Shown one piece after another: positions 20,475-28,095 of a DNA stretch of 64,000 bases. The stretch is from an uncultured Pelagibacteraceae bacterium. Lineage in GTDB: Bacteria > Pseudomonadota > Alphaproteobacteria > Pelagibacterales > Pelagibacteraceae. The notes under the pieces were generated by a model, which was not told the DNA's origin, did not search any database, and worked only from the letters and a program-made list of their open reading frames with translations. Position 1 is the first letter of the stretch; every line of letters begins with the position of its first letter. The translations under genes were made by a program, and so were the position numbers. The stretch is from contig CACMMN010000003.1 in assembly GCA_902614905.1 (NCBI GenBank), forward strand, positions 35,141 to 99,140, written 5' to 3'.

Positions 20475-21357
20475 CCTTTTTAATTTCTGGAAGTAACTGT
20501 GATAATAGAACTCCAATTAAAATAAAAACACATCCAAGAATGTTATTTATGTTTAAAACTTGACTTAGAATTAGCCATGCAGCAATAGCAGCAAAAACAC
20601 CCTCTAAAGAATATATTATAGCTGCAGGAGCAGGATTAATATTCTTTTGAGCATAAATTTGCAAAACAAATGCAAACCCACCTGATAAAACTCCTGCATA
20701 AAGGATTTCGTATTTTTCAGATAGTATTTTTTGAATGTTTATTTCCTCAACGTAAAGACTAATTAACAACGAGAGTACAGATACAATAAAAGTTTGTACT
20801 AAACCAACAGTAATTGGGAGCTCAAAACTTTTTACGAGTTCACCTATAAAAATAATATGTAGAGCCCAAAAAAATGCACAAAAAATAACTAACATGTCTC
20901 CTTTTCTAACAGTCGCATCATAAAAATTAGTCAATAAATACCCGCCAATTACACATAAAACTACAGAGGGATAAACACTCCAATGAACTTTTTTTTTAAA
21001 TAAAAAAAGAACTATAAAGGGAACCATTGGAACATAAAAAATTGTAAAAAATGCTGCATTAGCAATATCTGTGTATAATAGAGCAACTTGTTGCAAAGCA
21101 GTTCCTAAAAAGAGAAAAATACCAATTGAAAAAGATAAATATACAAATTTTTTTTTGTCTTTATTAAATTCAGATGCGAAATTTTTTTTTTCTATTAATA
21201 AAAAAATAGGTAATAAAGCAAAAAAACCAACCATAAATCTTACACCATTGAAAGTGTAAGGCCCTATGTTGTCCATACCTGTGTCTTGTGCAATAAAAGT
21301 TGTTCCCCAAATAAAACAACAAAGTAGTGCACTTGCTAAAGAAGCTTTTTTTGTCAT
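20461..21357 (-). CDS. DMT-superfamily (EamA) transporter
   Basis: A 298-aa membrane protein with ten predicted hydrophobic segments in two EamA repeats (about 5-140 and 150-290). The first repeat opens ASALLCCFIWGTTFIAQD, and the second ends with EGVFAAIAAWLILSQVLN, a typical EamA signature. The family exports amino acids, nucleotides or other metabolites; the substrate is not predictable. It lies four bases downstream of the pyruvate dehydrogenase E2 gene on the same strand, so cotranscription is likely but need not imply function. Confidence 0.88.
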   Translation of the reverse strand: MTKKASLASALLCCFIWGTTFIAQDTGMDNIGPYTFNGVRFMVGFFALLPIFLLIEKKNFASEFNKDKKKFVYLSFSIGIFLFLGTALQQVALLYTDIANAAFFTIFYVPMVPFIVLFLFKKKVHWSVYPSVVLCVIGGYLLTNFYDATVRKGDMLVIFCAFFWALHIIFIGELVKSFELPITVGLVQTFIVSVLSLLISLYVEEINIQKILSEKYEILYAGVLSGGFAFVLQIYAQKNINPAPAAIIYSLEGVFAAIAAWLILSQVLNINNILGCVFILIGVLLSQLLPEIKKASYK

Positions 21358-21361
21358 TTAA

Positions 21362-22258
21362 TTATAGTGATAATTTATAAGCGAAATTTTGCCCAAGGTT
21401 GTCTTTTAATTCGTTGCAAAACCTTGCTGCATCCGCACCATTAACTACTCTGTGATCATAAGACAAGGATAATGGAAGCATTAAATTTTTACTTCGTTCT
21501 ATAATTTTGCCAATACCTAATATTGCAACTTCAGGAGGGTTGATAATCGGTGTAAAAAAAGTCCCACCAATACCTCCTAAACTTGTAATTGTCATAGAAC
21601 CTCCAAAAAATTCTTTTTTATCAATTTTTAAATTTCTACATTTTTCACTTACATCCTTAAGTTCAATTGATAAGTCTTCTATCTTTTTGCTATCTGCATT
21701 TCTTATTTTTGGTACCATTAGACCATGCTCTGTATCAACTGCTATTCCTATATGAAAATATTTTTTTAATATAAGTTCATAGCTTTTTTCATCCTTAATA
21801 GAACAATTAAAATGTGGAAACTTTTTTAAACTATTTACTAAAGCCTTAATAATAAAAGCTAAAGGAGTTATTTTTTTCTTTTCACCAGTAAAATTATCCT
21901 TCAGATTTTTTCTAAAACTTTCAAGTTCAGTAACGTCAGCTTCATCATGATGAGTTACATGTGGAATCGTTCGCCAAGATTCAGATAAATTTGGTGCTGC
22001 CAACCTTTTTATACGTGGCATTTGTGTTACTTCTATTTCGCCAAATTCACTATGATCAAACTCTAATTTCTTTTTTTCATCTTTTATTGATTTCTTTGGA
22101 GGGTTTTCTTGTTGTTTAATTTGATTTTTAATAAAATTTCGGACGTCTTCCTCTGTAATCCTGCCATTTCTTTCTGACCCTTCTAATTGAGAAATGTCTG
22201 CACCAAGTTGCCTTGCAAACTTTCTTACCTTTGGACTCGCATGTATAATTTGGCTCAT
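21362..22258 (-). CDS. Pyruvate dehydrogenase E2 acetyltransferase lacking its lipoyl domain
   Basis: A 298-aa dihydrolipoyl acyltransferase. Unlike ordinary E2 chains it starts directly with the peripheral-subunit-binding domain (about 6-42: SPKVRKFARQLGADISQLEG and NGRITEEDVRNF). A short linker leads to the acyltransferase core (about 70-298), with the catalytic motif SYDHRVVNGADAARF containing the active His and an Asn in place of the usual Asp. As far as I recall, the Azotobacter-type E2p also has Asn there. No lipoyl motif exists upstream: the gene begins two bases after the E1 stop. The missing lipoyl domain is present on the N-terminus of E1, so the two proteins likely function as one complex. 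E3 is not in the window. Confidence 0.9.
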   Translation of the reverse strand: MSQIIHASPKVRKFARQLGADISQLEGSERNGRITEEDVRNFIKNQIKQQENPPKKSIKDEKKKLEFDHSEFGEIEVTQMPRIKRLAAPNLSESWRTIPHVTHHDEADVTELESFRKNLKDNFTGEKKKITPLAFIIKALVNSLKKFPHFNCSIKDEKSYELILKKYFHIGIAVDTEHGLMVPKIRNADSKKIEDLSIELKDVSEKCRNLKIDKKEFFGGSMTITSLGGIGGTFFTPIINPPEVAILGIGKIIERSKNLMLPLSLSYDHRVVNGADAARFCNELKDNLGQNFAYKLSL

Positions 22259-22260
22259 TT

Positions 22261-25200
22261 TTATAACTTGGTTGGCATCGGTTTATTTTTATCAATATTA
22301 TATTTTTTAATTGCATCCTCAGCGTATTTTGATGCAATTAGTTGTTCTTTTGAAAGAACACTCAAAGCATAAGTAACAATATATTTTTTATCAACTTCGA
22401 AAAAGTTTCTTAGATTTTTTCTCGTATCGCTTCTTCCATACCCATCTGTGCCAAGGGAATAAAAACTCTTGTTTGTATATGGTCTTATTTGATCAGATGA
22501 AATTCTCATATAGTCTGATGCAGCTAATATAGGTCCTTCAGAATTTTTTAAACATTTTTCTACATACGTTTCTTTAGGTTTCTCATTAGGATTAAGTAAA
22601 TTATATCTCTCTATCTCTAAACCATCTTTTCGTAATTCGTTGTAACTTGTCACGCTCCACACATCAGAATCAATTTTATAATCTTTATTTAAGATTTCTG
22701 ATGCCTCTAACATTTCTCTTAATATTGAACCTGATCCTAAAAGTGTGATTTTTGTTTTTTTATTATTATTTATAGATTTTATCTTATACATTCCTTTTAA
22801 AATTGAATCCTCAATACCTTTTTCATTTGGTATTTCTGGATGTGAGTAATTTTCATTTAATGTTGTTATATAGTAAAAAATATTTTCTTTGTTTTCATGC
22901 ATTCTCTTTAAACCATCTCTAAAAATTACAGCTAACTCATATGCAAAAGTAGGGTCATAGGAAACACAATTTGGTATAGTTGAAGCTAGTAAATGACTAT
23001 GTCCGTCTTGGTGTTGCAATCCTTCACCTGCAAGCGTAGTTCTTCCTGATGTTGCTCCGATTAAAAATCCTCTTGCTTGACTATCTCCAGCAGCCCATGC
23101 AAAATCTCCTACTCTTTGAAATCCAAACATTGAGTAAAATAGATAAATAGGGATCATTTCAATATCATGGTTTGAATATGCTGTGCCAGCTGCTATCCAA
23201 GATGACATTGATCCAGCTTCGGTTATACCTTCCTCTAAAACTTGACCTTTTTTATCCTCCCTATAAGAAAATAATTGTTCTGAGTCTACTGGTTCATACT
23301 TTTGTCCTTCGTGAGCATATATACCGATTTTTTGAAAAAAACCTTCCATTCCAAAAGTTCTTGCTTCATCTGGAATAATAGGAACTAATCTTGGCGAAAC
23401 ATTTTTATCTCTTAAAAGATTGGTAAGCATTCTAACAAGTGCCATGGTAGTAGACATTTCTTTTGATCCAGTCGACTTTTTAAGAGCATCAAAAATATCT
23501 TTTGGTGGAGCCTTAATTGATTTTGCAAAAGTAGATCTTTCAGGGATATTTCCACCAAGTTTTATTCTTCTATCTTTTAAATACTTTATTTCTTCTGAAT
23601 TTTCGTCTGGTTTATAATATTGAATATTTTTTACTTGCTCATCTGTTAATGGAACATCAAACCTATCCCTATAATACATAAGATCTTTTACATCTAATTT
23701 TTTTTGTTGGTGAGTGGTATTTATACTTTCTCCTGATTTACCCATTCCGTAACCTTTTATCGTTTTTGCTATAATAACAGTGGGTTTTCCAACATTGTTA
23801 ACTGCTTGATGATAAGCTGCATAAACTTTATGTGGGTCATGCCCACCTCTATTAAGTTTCCAAATATCTTGGTCTGTCATAGCAGACACCATATCTTTTA
23901 ATTCTTTATATTTTCCAAAAAATTTCTCTCTTACATATGATCCACCCTTAGCTTTAAATGCCTGATATTCACCATCAACAGCTTCATTCATCCTTTTTAC
24001 TAACAGACCTTTTTTGTCATTAGCTAATAGCTGATCCCAGTATGACCCCCAAATTACCTTAAGCACATTCCAGCCAGCTCCTCTAAAAATACCCTCAAGC
24101 TCTTGAATAATTTTACCGTTACCTCTTACTGGTCCATCCAGTCTTTGAAGGTTACAGTTTACTACAAAAATTAAATTATCTAATTTTTCTCTAGCAGCTA
24201 ATCCTATAGCTCCTAAAGACTCAGGTTCATCCATTTCTCCATCACCTAAGAAAGCCCAAACCTTTCTACCTTCATCTTTAATGAGGCCTCGATTAATTAA
24301 GTATTTCATAAATCTTGCTTGATAAATTGCAAGCATAGGACCTAAACCCATTGATACGGTTGGAAACTGCCAATACTCTGGCATCAACCATGGATGTGGA
24401 TAAGATGACAGTCCACCCGGTTTAACCTCTTGTCTGAAATTATCTAATTGTTTTTCTGTTAATCTTCCTTCAAGATAAGATCTTGCATAAATACCTGGCG
24501 CACTATGACCCTGAAAATATATTAAATCTCCACCAAATTTATTATTTTTTGCTCTCCAAAAATGGTTCATTCCAACATCGTATAAAGTTGCAGCTGAAGC
24601 GAAAGTTCCAATGTGTCCACCTAATTCTGGGTTTTTTTTATTAGCTCTTACAACCATGGCAGCTGCGTTCCATCTAATTAGAGATCTGATTTTTCTCTCT
24701 ATATTTTGGTCACCAGGTAATTTTTTTTCTTCCTCAGGAGGTATTGTATTAATGTACGGAGTATTTCTAGACATTACTAATCCAGAACCCTCTCTGTATG
24801 AATGCTCTATTAATTGTCTAATTATATATTGTGCCCGTTCTTTACCATCGCTATTAAGCACTGCAGATAATGACTCGAGCCACTCTTTAGTCTCACTAGG
24901 ATCTATATCATTTGTATCTGAAACAATCTCAATTTTTGAATTTTCTAGTTTGGAAGTTTTTTTAGTCTCAGAAACTTCTTGTCTGATAATTTTTGGTTCA
25001 TCAATTTTTTGTATTTTTTCTGCATCACTTATAATTTTTTCTGTGTCTTTTGGTATTTCCGTATCTTTTTTAACTTCCTTAATTTCCTCGATTCTTTCAC
25101 TTCCGCCATTTAAAGAAATTGAAACTAATTTATCACCTTTTGAAACTTTATCTCCTATCTTGACTGATATACTTTCTATAATCCCTTCCTCTGTTGATGG

Positions 25201-25341
25201 TACTTCAACACTAGATTTATCACTTTCTAATGTTACTATTGGATCGTTAATAGAAATTTTTTGGCCTTGTTTTACTAACAGCTCTATAATTTCTACATTT
25301 TCAAAATCACCAATATCAGGTACTAAAAGATCTTTTTTCAT
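22261..25341 (-). CDS. aceE: Pyruvate dehydrogenase E1 (homodimeric type) with N-terminal lipoyl domain
   Basis: A 1026-aa fusion. Residues 1-80 are a biotinyl/lipoyl domain with the lipoylation motif ESDKSSVEVPS (Lys42). Residues about 81-145 are a charged Lys/Glu/Ile linker. From about 147 (DIDPSETKEWLESL) to the end it is a complete AceE-type E1, aligning with the start of enteric AceE (about 887 aa). The thiamine-diphosphate motif is GDGEMDEPESLGAIGLAARE followed by NCNLQRLDGP. E1 decarboxylates pyruvate and reductively acetylates lipoamide, here probably on its own chain. It is translationally adjacent to the lipoyl-less E2. The start ATG at 25341 begins with the lipoyl domain. Confidence 0.95.
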   Translation of the reverse strand: MKKDLLVPDIGDFENVEIIELLVKQGQKISINDPIVTLESDKSSVEVPSTEEGIIESISVKIGDKVSKGDKLVSISLNGGSERIEEIKEVKKDTEIPKDTEKIISDAEKIQKIDEPKIIRQEVSETKKTSKLENSKIEIVSDTNDIDPSETKEWLESLSAVLNSDGKERAQYIIRQLIEHSYREGSGLVMSRNTPYINTIPPEEEKKLPGDQNIERKIRSLIRWNAAAMVVRANKKNPELGGHIGTFASAATLYDVGMNHFWRAKNNKFGGDLIYFQGHSAPGIYARSYLEGRLTEKQLDNFRQEVKPGGLSSYPHPWLMPEYWQFPTVSMGLGPMLAIYQARFMKYLINRGLIKDEGRKVWAFLGDGEMDEPESLGAIGLAAREKLDNLIFVVNCNLQRLDGPVRGNGKIIQELEGIFRGAGWNVLKVIWGSYWDQLLANDKKGLLVKRMNEAVDGEYQAFKAKGGSYVREKFFGKYKELKDMVSAMTDQDIWKLNRGGHDPHKVYAAYHQAVNNVGKPTVIIAKTIKGYGMGKSGESINTTHQQKKLDVKDLMYYRDRFDVPLTDEQVKNIQYYKPDENSEEIKYLKDRRIKLGGNIPERSTFAKSIKAPPKDIFDALKKSTGSKEMSTTMALVRMLTNLLRDKNVSPRLVPIIPDEARTFGMEGFFQKIGIYAHEGQKYEPVDSEQLFSYREDKKGQVLEEGITEAGSMSSWIAAGTAYSNHDIEMIPIYLFYSMFGFQRVGDFAWAAGDSQARGFLIGATSGRTTLAGEGLQHQDGHSHLLASTIPNCVSYDPTFAYELAVIFRDGLKRMHENKENIFYYITTLNENYSHPEIPNEKGIEDSILKGMYKIKSINNNKKTKITLLGSGSILREMLEASEILNKDYKIDSDVWSVTSYNELRKDGLEIERYNLLNPNEKPKETYVEKCLKNSEGPILAASDYMRISSDQIRPYTNKSFYSLGTDGYGRSDTRKNLRNFFEVDKKYIVTYALSVLSKEQLIASKYAEDAIKKYNIDKNKPMPTKL

Positions 25342-25409
25342 TATTTGAAGCTATATTTATAACATATTTATATCTTTTTTTTGACATCCTTAAATATGAA
25401 AGTATTTAA

Positions 25410-25526
25410 ATGATTAATTTATTAAAAAAATTATTACTAAAAAGAGAAAATAACAAAAAATTTGATGCAAAAGTATGGATACAATTGGCGCTATTAAATA
25501 AGAATTTAAAATCTTTAAAATATTAA
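25410..25526 (+). CDS. Possible 38-aa small protein (doubtful)
   Basis: An ATG-initiated frame of 38 codons fills most of the gap between aceE and the thiolase. It encodes a Lys/Leu-rich peptide with KVWIQLALLNKNLKSLKY at its C-terminus. It overlaps the thiolase stop codon by four bases. There is no good ribosome site and no known family, and AT-rich sequence readily yields such frames. A TTGACA at 25380-25385 could be a -35 element, but no convincing -10 follows. I list it because the 181-bp gap is otherwise empty. Confidence 0.2.
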   Translation: MINLLKKLLLKRENNKKFDAKVWIQLALLNKNLKSLKY

Positions 25527-26629
25527 TCGCGAGCAATACACATAGAAATACCCATACCACCACCTATACAAAGAGTAACTAAACCTTTTTTATTATCTCT
25601 TTTGATCATTTCATGAATTAATGTGACTATCAATCTTGCACCGGATGCTCCAATTGGATGACCTATAGCAATTGCACCTCCATTAACATTTAGTTTTTCT
25701 TTAGGAACTTTTAGCTCTTTAACAACTGCAAGTGTTTGTGCGGCAAAAGCTTCATTGCACTCTATTAAATCTAAATCATTTATACTCCAGCCAGCAATTT
25801 CAAGAGCTTTTGTAGAGGACGGAATAGGTCCCAAACCCATTAAAGTTGGATCGACCCCACAAGTAGCCCAAGAAACAATTTTTGCTTGGATATCTAAATT
25901 TTTTTTCTCAGCTAAATCTCTTGTGGTGAGTAAAACACCGGCTGCACCATCGTTTATACCAGATGAATTACCAGCAGTAACAGTACCATCTTTTTTAAAA
26001 GCAGGTTTTAATTTTTTAAGATTATCAATATTTAAATTAAACCTTGGGTGTTCATCTTGATTATTATCAATTATTTCATTTAAAAATTTTTTACCTTTGA
26101 TTGATCTTTCCGTTTTAGATTGTGAGTCTAGAGCAAAATGATCTTGTTCATCTCTTGAAATATTAAATTTCTCTGCAACATTTTCTGCGGTAACACCCAT
26201 ATGGTAATTGTTAAAAGCATCGATTAAACCATTTGTTAACATTTCTTTCTCGTCTGAATTTGACATACTTTCTTGTCCACCAGTAATAACTAATTTTGAT
26301 GAGCCCATACCAATTGATTGGTATCCTAAAACAATAGCTCTTAGTCCTGATCCACAAACCTGATTAACATTAAAAGCAGTTTTTTCTTTGGGGAGTCCAG
26401 ATTTTATTAAGGCTTGTCTTGCAGGATTTTGTCCGCCTAAACTTGGTAAAACTTGGCCAAGTATGACTTCATCTATCTCTAACGGATCTAAATTAGTTTT
26501 TTTTAAAATACCTTTTATTACAATTGAGCCTAATTCATGGGCTTGAAGATTCTTGTGAATGCCGCCGAATTTGCCCACTGATGTTCTCAAGGCAGATGTT
26601 AAAACTATATCTTTAGAATTTTTTGACAT
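25523..26629 (-). CDS. Acetyl-CoA C-acyltransferase (thiolase) with shortened loop
   Basis: A 368-aa type II thiolase that condenses or cleaves acyl-CoA. The acyl-accepting Cys92 is in NVNQVCGSGLRA, the catalytic His324 in GGAIAIGHPIGASGAR, and Cys354 in LCIGGGMG. CNEAFAAQ is also conserved. The length is about 25 residues below the usual 390-395. One missing segment follows GGQESMSN (near residue 121), where biosynthetic thiolases carry the tetramerisation loop; a second is near residues 195-205. It could serve beta-oxidation or acetoacetyl-CoA metabolism. No other beta-oxidation gene is adjacent. It diverges from tRNA-Arg. Confidence 0.92.
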   Translation of the reverse strand: MSKNSKDIVLTSALRTSVGKFGGIHKNLQAHELGSIVIKGILKKTNLDPLEIDEVILGQVLPSLGGQNPARQALIKSGLPKEKTAFNVNQVCGSGLRAIVLGYQSIGMGSSKLVITGGQESMSNSDEKEMLTNGLIDAFNNYHMGVTAENVAEKFNISRDEQDHFALDSQSKTERSIKGKKFLNEIIDNNQDEHPRFNLNIDNLKKLKPAFKKDGTVTAGNSSGINDGAAGVLLTTRDLAEKKNLDIQAKIVSWATCGVDPTLMGLGPIPSSTKALEIAGWSINDLDLIECNEAFAAQTLAVVKELKVPKEKLNVNGGAIAIGHPIGASGARLIVTLIHEMIKRDNKKGLVTLCIGGGMGISMCIARD

Positions 26630-26657
26630 TACGATAGAATAAACTTAAATTTAAAAA

Positions 26658-26685
26658 TTACATTAAAATATAGATGATTTATGTT
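26658..26685 (+). promoter_or_regulatory. Promoter candidate for tRNA-Arg
   Basis: TTACAT (26658-26663) and TATGTT (26680-26685) are separated by 16 bp and end nine bases before the first base of tRNA-Arg, good spacing for a sigma-70 promoter with initiation just upstream of the tRNA. The match to consensus is moderate, and the gap is shared with the divergent thiolase. Confidence 0.4.
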
Positions 26686-26694
26686 AATTTATTA

Positions 26695-26771
26695 GCGCCT
26701 GTAGCTCAATTGGATAGAGCGCTTGGCTACGGACCAGGAGGTTCTGGGTTCGACTCCTAGCAGGCGCACCA
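26695..26771 (+). tRNA. tRNA-Arg (anticodon ACG)
   Basis: A 77-nt tRNA. The acceptor stem GCGCCTG pairs with CAGGCGC. The D arm is GCTC..GAGC. The anticodon stem CTTGG/CCAGG encloses the loop CTACGGA with anticodon ACG (read as ICG after deamination by TadA), and the T arm is CTGGG-TTCGACT-CCTAG. The CCA end is encoded. It decodes CGN arginine codons. It stands alone between the divergent thiolase and a small membrane-protein frame that starts six bases after the tRNA. Confidence 0.98.
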
Positions 26772-26776
26772 ATTAT

Positions 26777-26860
26777 ATGAAAATTTCCTTACAGAAAAGT
26801 GTAATAGTTTTTTTTGCAATTGTATTTTTATTTTTGTTGTTACTAACTGTAATTCTTTAA
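26777..26860 (+). CDS. Possible 27-aa single-pass membrane peptide
   Basis: A short frame starting six bases after tRNA-Arg and ending six bases before the thioesterase start. After the N-terminal MKISLQKS it consists almost entirely of one hydrophobic helix (VIVFFAIVFLFLLLLTVIL), as in many tiny bacterial inner-membrane proteins. No Shine-Dalgarno is visible and the family is unrecognised. The exact fit between two genes favours it; the AT-rich, T-rich sequence, which gives Phe/Leu by chance, counts against it. Confidence 0.35.
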   Translation: MKISLQKSVIVFFAIVFLFLLLLTVIL

Positions 26861-26866
26861 TTATAT

Positions 26867-27268
26867 ATGAAACAAGATTTTGAACAAATTAGTAGAGTAT
26901 CTGGATTTATGCACCACAATGGTGGTCTTTATTTTAGAGAAATTTCTGAAAATGAATATGAATTTAAAGCTACAATAAGAGAGTTTCATTTAAATAAACG
27001 AGAAATTACGCATGGTGGTTTTATTTGCTCATTGATAGACGCTGGAGCAGGAACCGCCGTATATAGAACGACAGGTCAAAAATCTTGTGTTACTGTATCA
27101 CTTGATATCAAATTTATAGCACCATCTAGAAAAGAGGATGAGTTAATTGGAAATGTGCAAATACTAAAGAAAACAAAAAGTATGGTATTTGTTAATTGCA
27201 CCTTAAAAAAAAAAGATCAATTAATTGCCTCTGCAACAGGAGTTTGGAAAGTGATTAGAAAATTATGA
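26867..27268 (+). CDS. PaaI-type hotdog thioesterase
   Basis: A 133-aa single hotdog-fold protein of the PaaI/4HBT group, which hydrolyses acyl- or aryl-CoA thioesters. The core motif REITHGGFICSLIDAGAGTAVY (about 44-65) contains the HGG and the acidic residue on the central helix; SVSLDIKFIAPSR-like strands follow (CVTVSLDIKFIAPSR). Length is typical. The stop overlaps the racemase start as ATGA, so the two are probably cotranscribed. Substrate unknown. Confidence 0.87.
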   Translation: MKQDFEQISRVSGFMHHNGGLYFREISENEYEFKATIREFHLNKREITHGGFICSLIDAGAGTAVYRTTGQKSCVTVSLDIKFIAPSRKEDELIGNVQILKKTKSMVFVNCTLKKKDQLIASATGVWKVIRKL

Positions 27269-27969
27269 TTGGAATTTTAGGTGGTATGGGAACTCAAGCA
27301 GGATTAGATTTTTGTAATAAAATTGCAGTTTTAAATAGAGGTAAAAAAGACCAACAATATCCTAAATTTATATTATTTAATAAATCTGATACTCCAAGAA
27401 GACCAGAAAATTTAAAAAAATATTTCAATGTTCTTGATGAGCTTGTTAAAGGTTGTCGACTACTTCAGAAAAATAAGTGTAAGTTTATTGTAATGCCATG
27501 TAACACAGCACATTACTGGTATAATGATTTACAAAGAAAAATAAAAATTCCAATAATTAGTATGCCTAAAGAAGTTTTTCTTCACACTAAGAAAACATGT
27601 AAAAAAAATTGTAAAATTGGATTATTAGCTACTGAAGCCACTATAAATACAAAGATTTATCATAACTATTTATCCAGAAATTTTGAATTAGTTACACCAA
27701 CTAAAAATTTACAAAAAAAATGTGTCAATAAAGCTATTCAATTAGTTAAATCTGGCAAGGTTAAAGAAGCTGAGAAAATCATTGGTCCAGCTGTAAGATA
27801 TTTAATTAAAATAAGGTGTAAAAAAATTATTCTCGGATGTACGGAGATTCCAATTGCTATTTTTGCTTTTAAGTCTTTCAAAAAAGCTAAGAAATCAAAA
27901 ATATTTATAGACCCTAATTTATTATTAGCGAACGTATGTATGAGAAAATATAAAGGTATTAAAATTTAG
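27265..27969 (+). CDS. Aspartate/glutamate racemase family protein
   Basis: A 234-aa cofactor-independent racemase. MIGILGGMGTQAGLDF opens the first domain. The two catalytic cysteines are Cys79 in MPCNTAHYW and Cys192 in LGCTEIPIA, placed as in aspartate racemase. This supports D-aspartate or D-glutamate formation for the cell wall, or turnover of a related hydantoin or malonate. It is coupled to the upstream thioesterase by ATGA. The exact substrate cannot be read. Confidence 0.87.
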   Translation: MIGILGGMGTQAGLDFCNKIAVLNRGKKDQQYPKFILFNKSDTPRRPENLKKYFNVLDELVKGCRLLQKNKCKFIVMPCNTAHYWYNDLQRKIKIPIISMPKEVFLHTKKTCKKNCKIGLLATEATINTKIYHNYLSRNFELVTPTKNLQKKCVNKAIQLVKSGKVKEAEKIIGPAVRYLIKIRCKKIILGCTEIPIAIFAFKSFKKAKKSKIFIDPNLLLANVCMRKYKGIKI

Positions 27970-27985
27970 ATTGAATATAAAATAT

Positions 27986-28063
27986 ATGAAAATGAGAACT
28001 TTTTTTTCTTCGATTCGGTCATGTTTTAGACCAGTTTTGTTCTTAGATGGTAACAATATATAG
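27986..28063 (+). other. Intergenic element: 25-codon frame containing a short hairpin
   Basis: The 126-bp gap between the racemase and the helicase holds an ATG frame of 25 codons (MKMRTFFSSIRSCFRPVLF plus six residues) with less A/T bias than its surroundings. Inside it GGTC and GACC (28017-28020, 28029-28032) can form a four-pair hairpin. It could be a leader peptide or a leader RNA of the helicase operon, or nothing. No ribosome site is evident. Confidence 0.2.
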
Positions 28064-28095
28064 TAGGTAAAAATTTTGACACACAAATAATAGAA

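Noticed and set aside
24611..25348. A 245-codon open frame on the plus strand opposite the E1 N-terminus
   Set aside because: It is antisense to the lipoyl domain, linker and E1 start, which are clearly coding. Its Ser/Ile/Phe-rich content is what the complement of Lys/Glu-rich coding gives.
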